This document shows positions 23,997 through 32,124 of a DNA stretch of 64,000 bases, piece after piece; the first letter of the stretch is position 1; every line of letters begins with the position of its first letter. The DNA lies in NCBI RefSeq assembly GCF_017551775.1, contig NZ_JAFZKX010000079.1, forward strand, positions 1-64,000, read 5' to 3'. The position numbers and the translations under genes were made by a program. Source of the DNA: Fibrobacter sp. (GTDB taxonomy: Bacteria; Fibrobacterota; Fibrobacteria; Fibrobacterales; Fibrobacteraceae). The notes under the pieces were generated by a model, which saw nothing but the letters and a program-made list of their open reading frames with translations, was not told the DNA's origin and did no database searches.

Positions 23997-24989
23997 ATGA
24001 TTGTCTCTTGGATGACGACGAATAAGTGTAACTTGACGTGCAAGCACTGCTACCAGGATGCGGGTGAGAACAAGGCGGCTGAACTCACGACCGCCGAGGC
24101 GCTCAAGCTCATTGACGAGATTGCCAAGGCCGGATTCAAGATCATGATTTTCAGCGGCGGCGAGCCCATGACCCGCCCCGATATCGTGGAACTGGTGGCG
24201 CATGCCTCTAGCAAGGGGCTCCGTCCGGTGTTCGGCACCAACGGCACGCTCATCACGCACGATTTGGCCTTTGAACTCAAGAAGGCGGGCGCCATGGCGA
24301 TGGGCATCAGCATCGACAGTATCGATCACGACCGCCACAACGATTTCCGCGGTCTCCCGAACGCTTTCGAACTCACGATGATGGGCATCGAGAACTGCAA
24401 GGCGGCGGGCCTCCCGTTCCAGATTCATACGACCATCATGGATTGGAACCAGAACGAAATTTTCGACATCATGGACTGGGTCAAGGAAATCGGCGCGGTG
24501 AACCACCAGATTTTCTTCCTGATTCCCGTGGGCCGCGGCAAGGAAATTGAAGGTCACGCATTGCGCGTCGCCGAATACGAGGGCCTGCTCCGCAAGATCA
24601 TGGAAAAGAGCCGCACGCTCGGCATCCCCGTGAAGCCCACCTGCGCCCCGCAGTTCCTCCGCATCGCGGACCAGCTGGATATCAAGACGCGTTACAGCCG
24701 CGGTTGCCTCGCCGGTCTCGACTACTGCATCGTGAGCCCCATCGGGAAGGTGCGCCCCTGCGCCTACATGATGGAAGAGGCGGGCGACGTGCACGACACT
24801 CCGTTCGACGAAATCTGGGCGAACGCCGAAGTGTTCAAGAAGCTCCGCACCAAGGCCTACGCCGGTGCCTGCGGCAAGTGCAAGTTCAACGACCGCTGCG
24901 GCGGTTGCCGCGCCCGTGCCGCCTACTACCACGACGGCGACTTTATGCAAGAAGACTCCTACTGCGCTTACGGACGCGGGCTTAAGTAA
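23997..24989 (+). CDS. ahbD: Radical SAM/SPASM enzyme of the AhbD/NirJ type
   Basis: A 330-residue enzyme with the radical SAM cluster at Cys11/15/18 (CNLTCKHC), SGGEPMTRPDI, and a C-terminal pattern typical of heme-forming family members: CAPQFLRIADQ, YSRGCLAGLDYCIVSP, PCAYM and CGKCKFNDRCGGCRARA. AhbD converts iron-coproporphyrin III to heme b in the siroheme-dependent pathway of anaerobes; NirJ makes heme d1. The motif run favours AhbD, but NirJ, or an unlinked peptide-modifying relative, cannot be excluded. The ATG at 23997 is chosen over an upstream in-frame start because it places CX3CX2C at the usual distance and follows GAGG. hemB and hemL are nearby, but ahbA-C are not seen. Confidence 0.75.
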   Translation: MIVSWMTTNKCNLTCKHCYQDAGENKAAELTTAEALKLIDEIAKAGFKIMIFSGGEPMTRPDIVELVAHASSKGLRPVFGTNGTLITHDLAFELKKAGAMAMGISIDSIDHDRHNDFRGLPNAFELTMMGIENCKAAGLPFQIHTTIMDWNQNEIFDIMDWVKEIGAVNHQIFFLIPVGRGKEIEGHALRVAEYEGLLRKIMEKSRTLGIPVKPTCAPQFLRIADQLDIKTRYSRGCLAGLDYCIVSPIGKVRPCAYMMEEAGDVHDTPFDEIWANAEVFKKLRTKAYAGACGKCKFNDRCGGCRARAAYYHDGDFMQEDSYCAYGRGLK

Positions 24990-24991
24990 TT

Positions 24992-25591
24992 ATGTTGTCT
25001 TGTCTATTGATTTTTTTGATTTATGTTCTAGTTCCTTATCTGCTTAAATCAAAGAAATTTGTTGAACGGGACAATCTTAAGTGGATTGTTTGGTTAGGAT
25101 CTTTCCCTGTTTTTGGTGTTATAATTTTTTTTGATTTTTTTGTTGGTGAGAAAGCCTATTGTTATATCAATTTGCCTAATATCTTTGGCTGGCTTGGAAT
25201 TACGCTAATGTTTTGGCTTATAATGATTCCAATCGTTTTTCTAGGACGGTCTTTTGGAAAACATGTTCCACCTTGGGAAGTTTCGCCAAGTGAAGCTAGT
25301 GATAATGCGGGTGACCTTTTCGAGATGGCTTTGAAAATTGGCAAGGAAAAACGTGAAGGGAAGGATACTTCGGAATTGCTGGCCGAATACGAACAAAAGG
25401 TGAAAAATTTCGAAGAAACTGGCAGTTTGGTTTCATCGGATGACGCTCAATTTTATGCGGACGATCTTTTCGACATGGCAATGAAAATAGGCAAGGAAAA
25501 ACGCGAAGGAAAAGATACCTCGAAACAGGAAGCTGAGTATAATCGAAAAGTTGAATCTCTTGAGAAAAATGGCTATCTAGACGAGCATTAG
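24992..25591 (+). CDS. Membrane protein with tandem helical repeat
   Basis: A 199-residue protein with three hydrophobic segments (about residues 1-18, 29-50 and 62-86) and a cytoplasmic C-terminal region carrying two near-identical 40-residue repeats, each containing KIGKEKREGKDTS and preceded by DLF-MA. The repeats look like charged helical hairpins. Function is unknown. The gene is much more AT-rich than the neighbours on both sides and starts 2 nt after the AhbD-like stop, so it may be a recent insertion that uses its neighbour's transcript. Confidence 0.7.
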   Translation: MLSCLLIFLIYVLVPYLLKSKKFVERDNLKWIVWLGSFPVFGVIIFFDFFVGEKAYCYINLPNIFGWLGITLMFWLIMIPIVFLGRSFGKHVPPWEVSPSEASDNAGDLFEMALKIGKEKREGKDTSELLAEYEQKVKNFEETGSLVSSDDAQFYADDLFDMAMKIGKEKREGKDTSKQEAEYNRKVESLEKNGYLDEH

Positions 25592-25603
25592 GATTTTTGA
25601 TTT

Positions 25604-26092
25604 ATGGATAACACGAACGAAGACGAAAAATTCATGCGCATGGCGCTCCGCGAGGCGGAAAAGGCCTTCGATGAGAAGGAAATCCCCATTGGCTGCGTCA
25701 TCGTGAAGGATGGCGTGGTGCTCGGGAAGGGCCACAATCAAATCGAGATGCTCAAGGACGCCACCGCCCATGCCGAGATTCTGGCTATCGGGACGGCTGC
25801 CGGCAAACTTGAAAACTGGCGCCTGGACGGTTGTACTTTGTATGTAACGCTCGAACCATGCCCCATGTGCGCAGGAGCCATCCTCAACAGCCGTGTCTCC
25901 CGTGTTGTCTACGGTTCGCCGGATACCCGCTTCGGTGGCTGCGGCACGACTATCGACGTGATTACGAATAACGCCCTCAAGCGCGATGTCGAGGTAGTGG
26001 GTGGATTGCTCGCCGACGAGTGCCTGGGCATCTTGAAGGCGTTCTTCCAGCGTATGCGTCTCGAAAAAGGTGACTCGGGTGCAAAAGCCTAG
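25604..26092 (+). CDS. tadA: tRNA adenosine(34) deaminase
   Basis: A 162-residue zinc deaminase converting adenosine-34 to inosine in tRNA-Arg. Catalytic elements are the HAE motif (TAHAEILAI, zinc ligand His and proton-shuttle Glu) and PCPMCAGAI with the two zinc cysteines, spaced as in TadA. Normal length. It starts 12 nt after the preceding membrane gene without a Shine-Dalgarno and precedes the motor-gene run; functional linkage with that run is not implied. Confidence 0.94.
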   Translation: MDNTNEDEKFMRMALREAEKAFDEKEIPIGCVIVKDGVVLGKGHNQIEMLKDATAHAEILAIGTAAGKLENWRLDGCTLYVTLEPCPMCAGAILNSRVSRVVYGSPDTRFGGCGTTIDVITNNALKRDVEVVGGLLADECLGILKAFFQRMRLEKGDSGAKA

Positions 26093-26143
26093 TTTTTTGC
26101 CTTAAAAAGCCATTTTTGCCTGCTCAAATCCTTTCTTTTTACT

Positions 26144-26151
26144 TAAATTTC
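26144..26151 (+). promoter_or_regulatory. -10 element of the motor operon
   Basis: TAAATTTC, one mismatch to TAnnTTTG, ending 4 nt before the ATG at 26156, again implying a leaderless transcript. Confidence 0.4.
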
Positions 26152-26155
26152 CAGT

Positions 26156-26986
26156 ATGAGTTTTACCAAGTTTTGCGCCGCCTCTGCCGCGCTGATTTTC
26201 CTGTGTTCTTGCGAAAGCAATGACGTTTCCTTGGCATTCAACACCCAGTCTGCCCCCGTTCAAAAATATTTCCTGGAATCGTCCATCGACGCCATGCTCC
26301 CGAGCGATTCCGGCGTCACCGTCCCCGAGGCGATGGAGACCCACCTCAAGGTGCAGGCCACGCTTTCTGAACTGGTGGCCTACGACAACGGTTCCGGCCG
26401 TTTCGAGATGAAGATTGACTCGGTCGACTACAAGAGCGACAAGCGTACGGTCGAAGATTACCTCTATATTGAGAAGTACCTGCTGACGCAGCACTTCCAG
26501 TACAAGATGGCCCCCGATGGCTCCGTGAGCGAACCTGCTGTGGAAGATGTCGCCTTGCAGCCGGGTTCCGAGGAACTCAACCTGCTCAAGCTGTTCATGA
26601 AGGTCCAGCCGATTCTCCCCGGCAATCCGGTGAAGGTGGGTGAAACCTGGGAACGCTCGGTCGAAATTCCCGAGACCAACAAGACGACTACGGTCTACAA
26701 GTCGTTTACGCTGGAAGAGGTCTATCTGCATGACGGTGTCCAGATGGCGAAGATTGGGATGAACGTCAAGTACCGCGAGGTGGCCGATTCTACCGCCAAC
26801 GTGCAGATGGAAAGCAAGGGCTTTGTTGTCGGTACGGGTTCCATCCTGTTCGATATGACCCATGGCGTGGTTTCGTCGGTGACGCTCGATCTTTCGGGCC
26901 ATGTCGATGTGAATGATCTTGTCGCGAACAACGTGATTCCCGATATGCATGTGCTCCAGAAAATCAAGTTACGGAGTGAGTTCTAA
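26156..26986 (+). CDS. Predicted lipoprotein, first gene of motor run
   Basis: A 276-residue protein with signal MSFTKFCAASAALIFLCSC (lipobox LCSC, lipidation near Cys19-20). The mature part is beta-rich without recognised domain: repeated strands, a conserved-looking PGNPVKVGETWERSVEIP turn, and a C-terminal LSGHVDVND. It resembles DUF6263-type lipoproteins in layout, but this is only an impression. No Shine-Dalgarno; the -10 box ends 4 nt upstream. Its stop overlaps the next start (TAATG), so translation is coupled. Confidence 0.72.
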   Translation: MSFTKFCAASAALIFLCSCESNDVSLAFNTQSAPVQKYFLESSIDAMLPSDSGVTVPEAMETHLKVQATLSELVAYDNGSGRFEMKIDSVDYKSDKRTVEDYLYIEKYLLTQHFQYKMAPDGSVSEPAVEDVALQPGSEELNLLKLFMKVQPILPGNPVKVGETWERSVEIPETNKTTTVYKSFTLEEVYLHDGVQMAKIGMNVKYREVADSTANVQMESKGFVVGTGSILFDMTHGVVSSVTLDLSGHVDVNDLVANNVIPDMHVLQKIKLRSEF

Positions 26987-27705
26987 TGTTCACGCGCGGT
27001 TTGAAATTTGCACTTTGCACGACGCTGCTGTTTGCTGCTGCGGCGTTTGCAAGCGAGATGCCGTTCCCGCATCCAGAAAACGGCAGCATCCGCCTTACGG
27101 AAAAGGATAGTCCGTATATCCTTGAACAGGGGGTCGTGGTTTCCTCTTCCGATACGCTCTATGTTGAACCCGGCGTTACCGTGCTCATGGGGGAATACGC
27201 GAAACTCACGCTTCGCGGCTCCATCCATATCTTGGGTACGGAAGCGAAGCCGGTCGTATTCCGCAGCGCCGATTCAAGCGGCAGCTGGAACGGTCTCCAT
27301 CTGGTGTCCACGAACCGTCCCTTCGAAATAAAGAACTTTGTCGTGCAGAATGCGTTCCGCAATACGGTGTTCCGCTCGCGCGGAATCTTCGAGAACGTGA
27401 ATTTCGTGAACAACTACTACGGCCTCTGGGTCGATGATGTCCCCGAGGTTTTCCTTGCGCGTTGCGACTTCGTGCGCAACCGTTTTGCGCTTTCCATCCG
27501 CGCGGGCAAGGTCATTTCTGCCGATACCAAGATTTCCGAGAACGTCTACGGGCTCTATCTTGAAGCGGGCGGCGATTACAACGGCGATATTTCTGCTATC
27601 AAGGGAAACCTGGAATCGGATGTCCGCAAGGAAGCCGACGAAATGGCGGGTGCAGGCAAGCGCGTGAGCCGGAGTATCTGGCAGCGTATTGAGACTGGTT
27701 TCTAA
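26986..27705 (+). CDS. Secreted right-handed beta-helix protein
   Basis: A 239-residue exported protein (signal residues 1-21, AFA). After a linker the sequence runs in short parallel beta-helix rungs: YVEPGVTVLMGEYAKLTLRG, HILGTEAKPVVF, WNGLHL, IKNFVVQNAF, FENVNFVNNYYGLWV, FLARCDFVRNRFALSI. This pattern is like NosD/pectate-lyase-type helices without visible catalytic residues, so a scaffold or carbohydrate-binding role is more likely. Its start overlaps the stop of the previous gene by one base. It ends 9 nt before the next gene. Confidence 0.75.
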   Translation: MFTRGLKFALCTTLLFAAAAFASEMPFPHPENGSIRLTEKDSPYILEQGVVVSSSDTLYVEPGVTVLMGEYAKLTLRGSIHILGTEAKPVVFRSADSSGSWNGLHLVSTNRPFEIKNFVVQNAFRNTVFRSRGIFENVNFVNNYYGLWVDDVPEVFLARCDFVRNRFALSIRAGKVISADTKISENVYGLYLEAGGDYNGDISAIKGNLESDVRKEADEMAGAGKRVSRSIWQRIETGF

Positions 27706-27714
27706 GAGGTTGAT

Positions 27715-28629
27715 GTGGAAGAATCATTCCGTCGATCCATAAGAAAGATGACTGGTGCAAGCATTCGCCTGAATGCCTGCCCGAACAGGTCGTCCATGGT
27801 GGCGGATCTTTCCCAGTCCATGATGGTCACCTGGTCTATCGCCTTGTACGAACATCTCGACGCTTTGCTCAACAATCTCGATCCGTCGGTAAGCAATTCG
27901 GAACAGATTTCTTATAGCGAGACCGCCTGGAAACTTGCCGATGCGAGTTTCCCGCAGATTATTGCCGACGCGAACAAACTGTATGACGAGTTCCGCGCCA
28001 AGTGGATGCAGCGTTTCTCGACGGAAGAGGTCTTGCGGCTTTTGTTGGAAGGCGGTGACTTCTTGGTCCATGACGAAGAGAAGGGCTGGATGCTTGCCGT
28101 GAAGAACAACAAGCAGGATGTGAACGCGTTCTATTCCGCGACAATCCACCTGCTGGTTAGCGATGCCGAGCCGCTGTTTGTGCGCATGCATGGCCGCGTA
28201 ATGCAGTTGCAGGAAAAACTCTGCAAGTACTGGCATGGCGAAAGTGCCGTCGATGCGGTTTCGAAACTGTTGCCCTGCCTGGAATCGTCGCTGCGCGAAA
28301 AGGAAAACGCGATGGTCGTTTCCCTGCGCAGTTCCCTGAACGTTCTTGCGAAGAAGCGCTTTGCGGCGGCATTCAATACCAAGGCGCCTGCCCGCTATTA
28401 CCGCTCTGCGGCTTCCTGCGCAAGGAACGTGGGCCGCTTCTGGAACCCGCACTATGCTTACGAGAACGGGTTCCTTGCCTTCACGGACGATTTCTGCGAT
28501 TATGCCCGCGACTTGACGCTCCACGTGATTGAATGGTACCACAGCAAGTGGTCGGTTTTTCTCCGCGGGTTCTCCCGTGGTCAGTTGAATTTGTTTGAAA
28601 CAACGGCCTCTGCCGAGGCTAAAAATTAA
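27715..28629 (+). CDS. Unknown helical protein of the motor run
   Basis: A 304-residue, mostly alpha-helical soluble protein without recognised domain, signal peptide or transmembrane segment. The start is GTG at 27715 behind AAGAGG; the overlapping ATG two bases earlier hits a stop after nine codons. Two long heptad-like stretches (residues 95-130 and 195-235) could form coiled coils. It sits 8 nt before the MotA/ZorA-like gene, and its conservation within this tight run suggests a cytoplasmic partner of that motor. Confidence 0.65.
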   Translation: MEESFRRSIRKMTGASIRLNACPNRSSMVADLSQSMMVTWSIALYEHLDALLNNLDPSVSNSEQISYSETAWKLADASFPQIIADANKLYDEFRAKWMQRFSTEEVLRLLLEGGDFLVHDEEKGWMLAVKNNKQDVNAFYSATIHLLVSDAEPLFVRMHGRVMQLQEKLCKYWHGESAVDAVSKLLPCLESSLREKENAMVVSLRSSLNVLAKKRFAAAFNTKAPARYYRSAASCARNVGRFWNPHYAYENGFLAFTDDFCDYARDLTLHVIEWYHSKWSVFLRGFSRGQLNLFETTASAEAKN

Positions 28630-28637
28630 GGATAAAA

Positions 28638-30311
28638 ATGAAGAACGCATTTAACTCGATTCTGGTTCTCTCCGTTGTCGGATTGCTCGTATTGATTGCG
28701 GGCGCCATCTACTTCGGGGCTCCGCTCTTCGGCTGGATCATCATGGCGGCGATTTTCGCCGTGTTCATCGTTGAACAGTTCAAGCTCCTCGCGAGCCTCA
28801 AGCGCATCGCCGAAGAGGACAGCGTTATCGAATCGTGCGAAAGCAGCCGTAAGTTCTCGGTCTCCGGTGACGGCATTGTGGCAAAGCGCCTGAAGCAGGC
28901 GCACGAGATGCTCTCGAAGGGAGTGAGGCTCGATTCCCCGATTGCGTTCGAGGTCCTTTCCAACAGTTCCACGGTGGCGGTTCCCCGCAGCTCGGGCGGA
29001 ACGGTGATTCTGCTCGGCCTTATGGGTACGTTCTTCGGCCTCATGTATTCTGTCGCGACGGCCGGTGTCGCTATCGACAATTCTACGACGCAGGGTACGC
29101 TCGATACCATCCAGGTGCTTTTTGGCAACATGAAGGGTATCTTCGGTACTAGCCTCTGTGGCCTTTTCGCGGCTCTCGTGCTCAATGCTTCCCGCGGCAT
29201 GTTCCTTTCTCGCCGTGACGCCTTTGTCGTCCGTCTCGACGCCCTCACTCTGAGCATGCAGGGTGAATCTGCCGGCGAAAACGAGAAGAGCAGGGATGAA
29301 CTCGGACGCCTCTTCGATTCCGTCGAAGAAAATCTTCGCAAGGTCGCTGAATCTGTGCAGGCCTCCCTCAACGGTATTGTATCCGAGGTGGGTGAAAAGC
29401 TTTCCGGCACTCTTGACAATATGAACGGCTCTGTCGACAAGCTGGGTGATTCCATCGGCGGCAGCATCTCGGATGCATTCAATCCGATGAAGAAGGAAAT
29501 TGCGTCGCTCGCCGGTTCCGTGGAATCTATTCCGGGCAAGCTCGACGAACGCCTGAATGCTATTTCTGCGGGCTTGAATTCCGGCCTGGAGGGAATCTCT
29601 TCCGGCGTGAAGGAAGGCCTTTCGGGTGTTGCCTCGGCTACCGAGAAGGCGATGGAAAGCGCTACGAAAAATGTCGCCGCCGCGGTTTCCGATCAGGTCA
29701 GGCAGTCCGACGAACAGTGGAAAAACTTTATGGACAAGCTTGCCGCCGAGACGAGCTCGAACGTGGATGCCCAGAGGGAAGGTCTCGAGACCCTCAAGAA
29801 TGTGGCGCTCCAGGTGGCGGAGAAGGCGCAGGCGGGTTCCGCGGAGCTTTCGCAGTCCGTTGCCGAAAAACTCAATACGCTTTCTTCCGATATCCTTGCC
29901 GCTTTCCAGAAGCTTTCCGATACCTCGGCGGTACTGCTCGAAGCGCAGAAGGCGCTTACCGAAAGCATCGACAACCGTGTGGTGAAGGAGAAGGAAGCGA
30001 CCGACGCCCTGGGCGGAAACATCGTGCAGACGGCCGAACTCATGCGCGTGAACCAGAGCGAACTCAGTGCGAACCTCGAAATGCTTCGCAGTGCGCTCGA
30101 GACCATTCTCGAGAAACTCAGCGGCGATACTTCGGAACACGACGACGAAGAGAATTTTGTCGAGCGCCTCAACCAGTCGCTCGAAGCGTTCCACGAGCGT
30201 GCGAGCGAAGTGCTCCTCGAAAATGCGGTCAAGACCCAGGAAATCCTCCTCGAAGTGCTGGAGCAGACGCAGCGTGCCGCCCAGCTCTCCAATCCCAAGG
30301 CAGAGGGCTAG
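28638..30311 (+). CDS. MotA/TolQ/ExbB-family channel with long tail (ZorA-like)
   Basis: A 557-residue membrane protein. Two N-terminal helices (about residues 8-28 and 32-48), then the conserved core GTVILLGLMGTFFGLMYSVA (121-140) and FGNMKGIFGTSLCGLFAALV, as in the proton-channel family shared by MotA, ExbB, TolQ and ZorA. A long cytoplasmic tail (215-557) is rich in Ser/Glu/Ala and in heptad and hendecad-like repeats, as in ZorA, where the tail is a long rod. ExbB and TolQ lack such a tail. With the 30315 gene it should form a proton-driven motor. No zorC/D/E follows, so a Zorya defence role is not supported. Confidence 0.8.
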   Translation: MKNAFNSILVLSVVGLLVLIAGAIYFGAPLFGWIIMAAIFAVFIVEQFKLLASLKRIAEEDSVIESCESSRKFSVSGDGIVAKRLKQAHEMLSKGVRLDSPIAFEVLSNSSTVAVPRSSGGTVILLGLMGTFFGLMYSVATAGVAIDNSTTQGTLDTIQVLFGNMKGIFGTSLCGLFAALVLNASRGMFLSRRDAFVVRLDALTLSMQGESAGENEKSRDELGRLFDSVEENLRKVAESVQASLNGIVSEVGEKLSGTLDNMNGSVDKLGDSIGGSISDAFNPMKKEIASLAGSVESIPGKLDERLNAISAGLNSGLEGISSGVKEGLSGVASATEKAMESATKNVAAAVSDQVRQSDEQWKNFMDKLAAETSSNVDAQREGLETLKNVALQVAEKAQAGSAELSQSVAEKLNTLSSDILAAFQKLSDTSAVLLEAQKALTESIDNRVVKEKEATDALGGNIVQTAELMRVNQSELSANLEMLRSALETILEKLSGDTSEHDDEENFVERLNQSLEAFHERASEVLLENAVKTQEILLEVLEQTQRAAQLSNPKAEG

Positions 30312-30314
30312 TCT

Positions 30315-30953
30315 ATGCGTTTGCGTCGCGAAGAAGGCAGCAATCCGTGGATGGCCTATACCGACCTCGGTATAGCCCTCGTATCGCTGTTCATATTGGC
30401 GTTCGTTGCAATGGCGACCTTGAAGGAGCAGAAGGCGGAAGACCTTACCCGAACCGAGGAAGAGGTGCTGAACTGCCAAGAAGAAATGCGCAAGATTGCT
30501 ACGGAACGCAATGCCCTTTTGGCGAAGAGCCTGCAGACCTCCATCGAAGCGGGCCTTATCGCTCTTGAAGACGGCAAAATCCAGATCCAGGCTTCGTTCC
30601 TTTTCCCGACGAACGGCGCAAACCTCACTAAGGAAGGTGTCGGCGTTATCAAGGGAATCAGCAAGGGCTTGCTGGATGCGCTCGATACCGGTGACGTCGT
30701 CATGGTGAGCGGCTTTACCGACGATATTCCTTTCAGCTCTTCAACGAATTATACGAACTGGAATCTTTCTACCGAACGCGCCGTGAACGTGGTGAAGACC
30801 CTCATCAACCAGGGCTTCCCATCCGACCGCATCTTTGCGGCTGGTTTCGGTGAATTCAGGCCCAAGTATCCCAATGACACCGAGGAACACCGCCGTCTCA
30901 ACCGCCGCGTGGAAATTGGTGTGACTCCGCTTCGCCTGGGGAGTACCCGCTGA
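30315..30953 (+). CDS. MotB/OmpA-family motor partner (ZorB-like)
   Basis: A 212-residue protein with one N-terminal helix (about 13-35) preceded by NPWMAYTD; Asp17 matches the proton-carrying Asp of MotB. A short coiled segment (38-65) leads to a C-terminal OmpA/MotB peptidoglycan-binding domain (VSGFTDDIPF, NWNLSTERAVNVV, AAGFGEFRP, NRRVEIGV). It starts 3 nt after the MotA-like stop and overlaps the next gene by one base (TGATG), a tight coupling expected of a motor pair. The domain order is that of ZorB and MotB rather than ExbD. Confidence 0.85.
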   Translation: MRLRREEGSNPWMAYTDLGIALVSLFILAFVAMATLKEQKAEDLTRTEEEVLNCQEEMRKIATERNALLAKSLQTSIEAGLIALEDGKIQIQASFLFPTNGANLTKEGVGVIKGISKGLLDALDTGDVVMVSGFTDDIPFSSSTNYTNWNLSTERAVNVVKTLINQGFPSDRIFAAGFGEFRPKYPNDTEEHRRLNRRVEIGVTPLRLGSTR

Positions 30954-31609
30954 TGCAGGAACGCATAGAATCAGTTCACCGTTCGATAGATTCCATACGC
31001 AAGTCGGGAACGCTCCCGCATTGGCGCATGGTCTATGCCGAGACGCTCCTGGAGCGTGCGGAGGACTATATCGCGATTGACCGCGAGCCCGAGGCGAACA
31101 TGGTTCTCGACAAGCTATCCCGCTGGATTGCGACGCATGAACCGCCCGCATCGTCGGGTGCTGTTTCTGACGCCGCGCCCATGGTGTTTTGGAATGCCGA
31201 AATGCTCCGGAATGTCGTGGAGCAGGTGCGCGCGACTCTTTCGAAGAAGAAGATGCTTGTCCCCTCGACGGAACGCGAGGCCATCTCGCGCCGTATCGAC
31301 GAGGTGGAAAAATGGCTGGACGAATCCAAGTTCCAGGAGGCGCACGAGGAACTTCTTTCGCTTCGCAGCGCCCTGATTGCGCGACTCCGCCGTTCTTACA
31401 GGGCTCGCATCGCCTCGACCGATTACCGTCACGGCTCGTTTGTACAGCCTGCGGGTACGCTTGTGGGCCCGTACAATTCCCGTCACACGCTCGAAGAGAC
31501 GTTCCAGGTGATTGGCGAACGCGACCCGATTTGGATTGAAGACTTCCTGGATATTTACAACGACTTGTTCCGTATAGTCGAGCGCCTTGTCCCGCAAGAC
31601 AAGAAGTGA
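30953..31609 (+). CDS. Unknown helical protein at end of motor run
   Basis: A 218-residue protein, probably helical, with repeated amphipathic segments (VHRSIDSIRKSG, LLERAEDYIAI, EMLRNVVEQV, RIDEVEKWL) and an ordered C-terminal region (VQPAGTLVGPYNS, DPIWIEDFLDIYNDLF). No signal or membrane segment. Its ATG overlaps the stop of the ZorB-like gene, so expression is coupled and a role in regulating or being driven by the motor is an inference from position. Confidence 0.65.
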   Translation: MQERIESVHRSIDSIRKSGTLPHWRMVYAETLLERAEDYIAIDREPEANMVLDKLSRWIATHEPPASSGAVSDAAPMVFWNAEMLRNVVEQVRATLSKKKMLVPSTEREAISRRIDEVEKWLDESKFQEAHEELLSLRSALIARLRRSYRARIASTDYRHGSFVQPAGTLVGPYNSRHTLEETFQVIGERDPIWIEDFLDIYNDLFRIVERLVPQDKK

Positions 31610-31633
31610 TAACCGAAGTAGATTGGGGTACGT

Positions 31634-32047
31634 ATGGCTTACCGGATGCTGATGCGTTTTATCGGGGAATACGATGATCTCGCTTCCCTGTGGGATGATT
31701 TTGTATGCAAGTTCCCGGATGCGGAACTGCCCGATGCCGATTCTGGCGAGTGGTATAGCGTTACCGACGTCATGACCGACGAGTACGAGTGCCGTTTTGA
31801 GGAACTCCCTGAGACGGAGCTGCTTGCCATGGATGGCAGCATCTATATCGAAGAGGATTTCCCTGAAGAATACATGGAAGAACTCATGGAAAGGTTCGAA
31901 CGCGTCTACGGCGTGTTCAAGTGGTCTTCTATGGATGTCGGGGTAGGGTGCGGTGAAAGCGAGGCCTGGGGCGAATTTACCGCGGACTTTGCCGACGATT
32001 ACTCTGACGAGGCGAACGAAATCTCTGAAGCTGTTCTCGGGTTTTAG
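31634..32047 (+). CDS. Acidic hypothetical protein
   Basis: A 137-residue strongly acidic protein (many Asp/Glu, low Lys) with the layout MAYRMLMRFIGEYDD... No signal peptide and no motif known to me. The regular pattern of hydrophobic and acidic stretches suggests a compact alpha/beta domain, perhaps calcium- or DNA-mimic-like, but this is speculation. It starts 24 nt after the preceding gene; the following 77-nt gap before the convergent radical SAM gene shows no clear terminator. Confidence 0.6.
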   Translation: MAYRMLMRFIGEYDDLASLWDDFVCKFPDAELPDADSGEWYSVTDVMTDEYECRFEELPETELLAMDGSIYIEEDFPEEYMEELMERFERVYGVFKWSSMDVGVGCGESEAWGEFTADFADDYSDEANEISEAVLGF

Positions 32048-32124
32048 TATCGCCCGTCGTCATCTTTGACCGTGCTTGCTCATCTTGCAATGTCATCTCG
32101 AACTGCAGTAGTCAAGCAATTTAG

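Noticed and set aside
28638-30953. Complete Zorya defence system
   Set aside because: Only a ZorA/ZorB-like pair is present; no ZorC, ZorD helicase or ZorE-type nuclease follows, so the defence claim is not supported.
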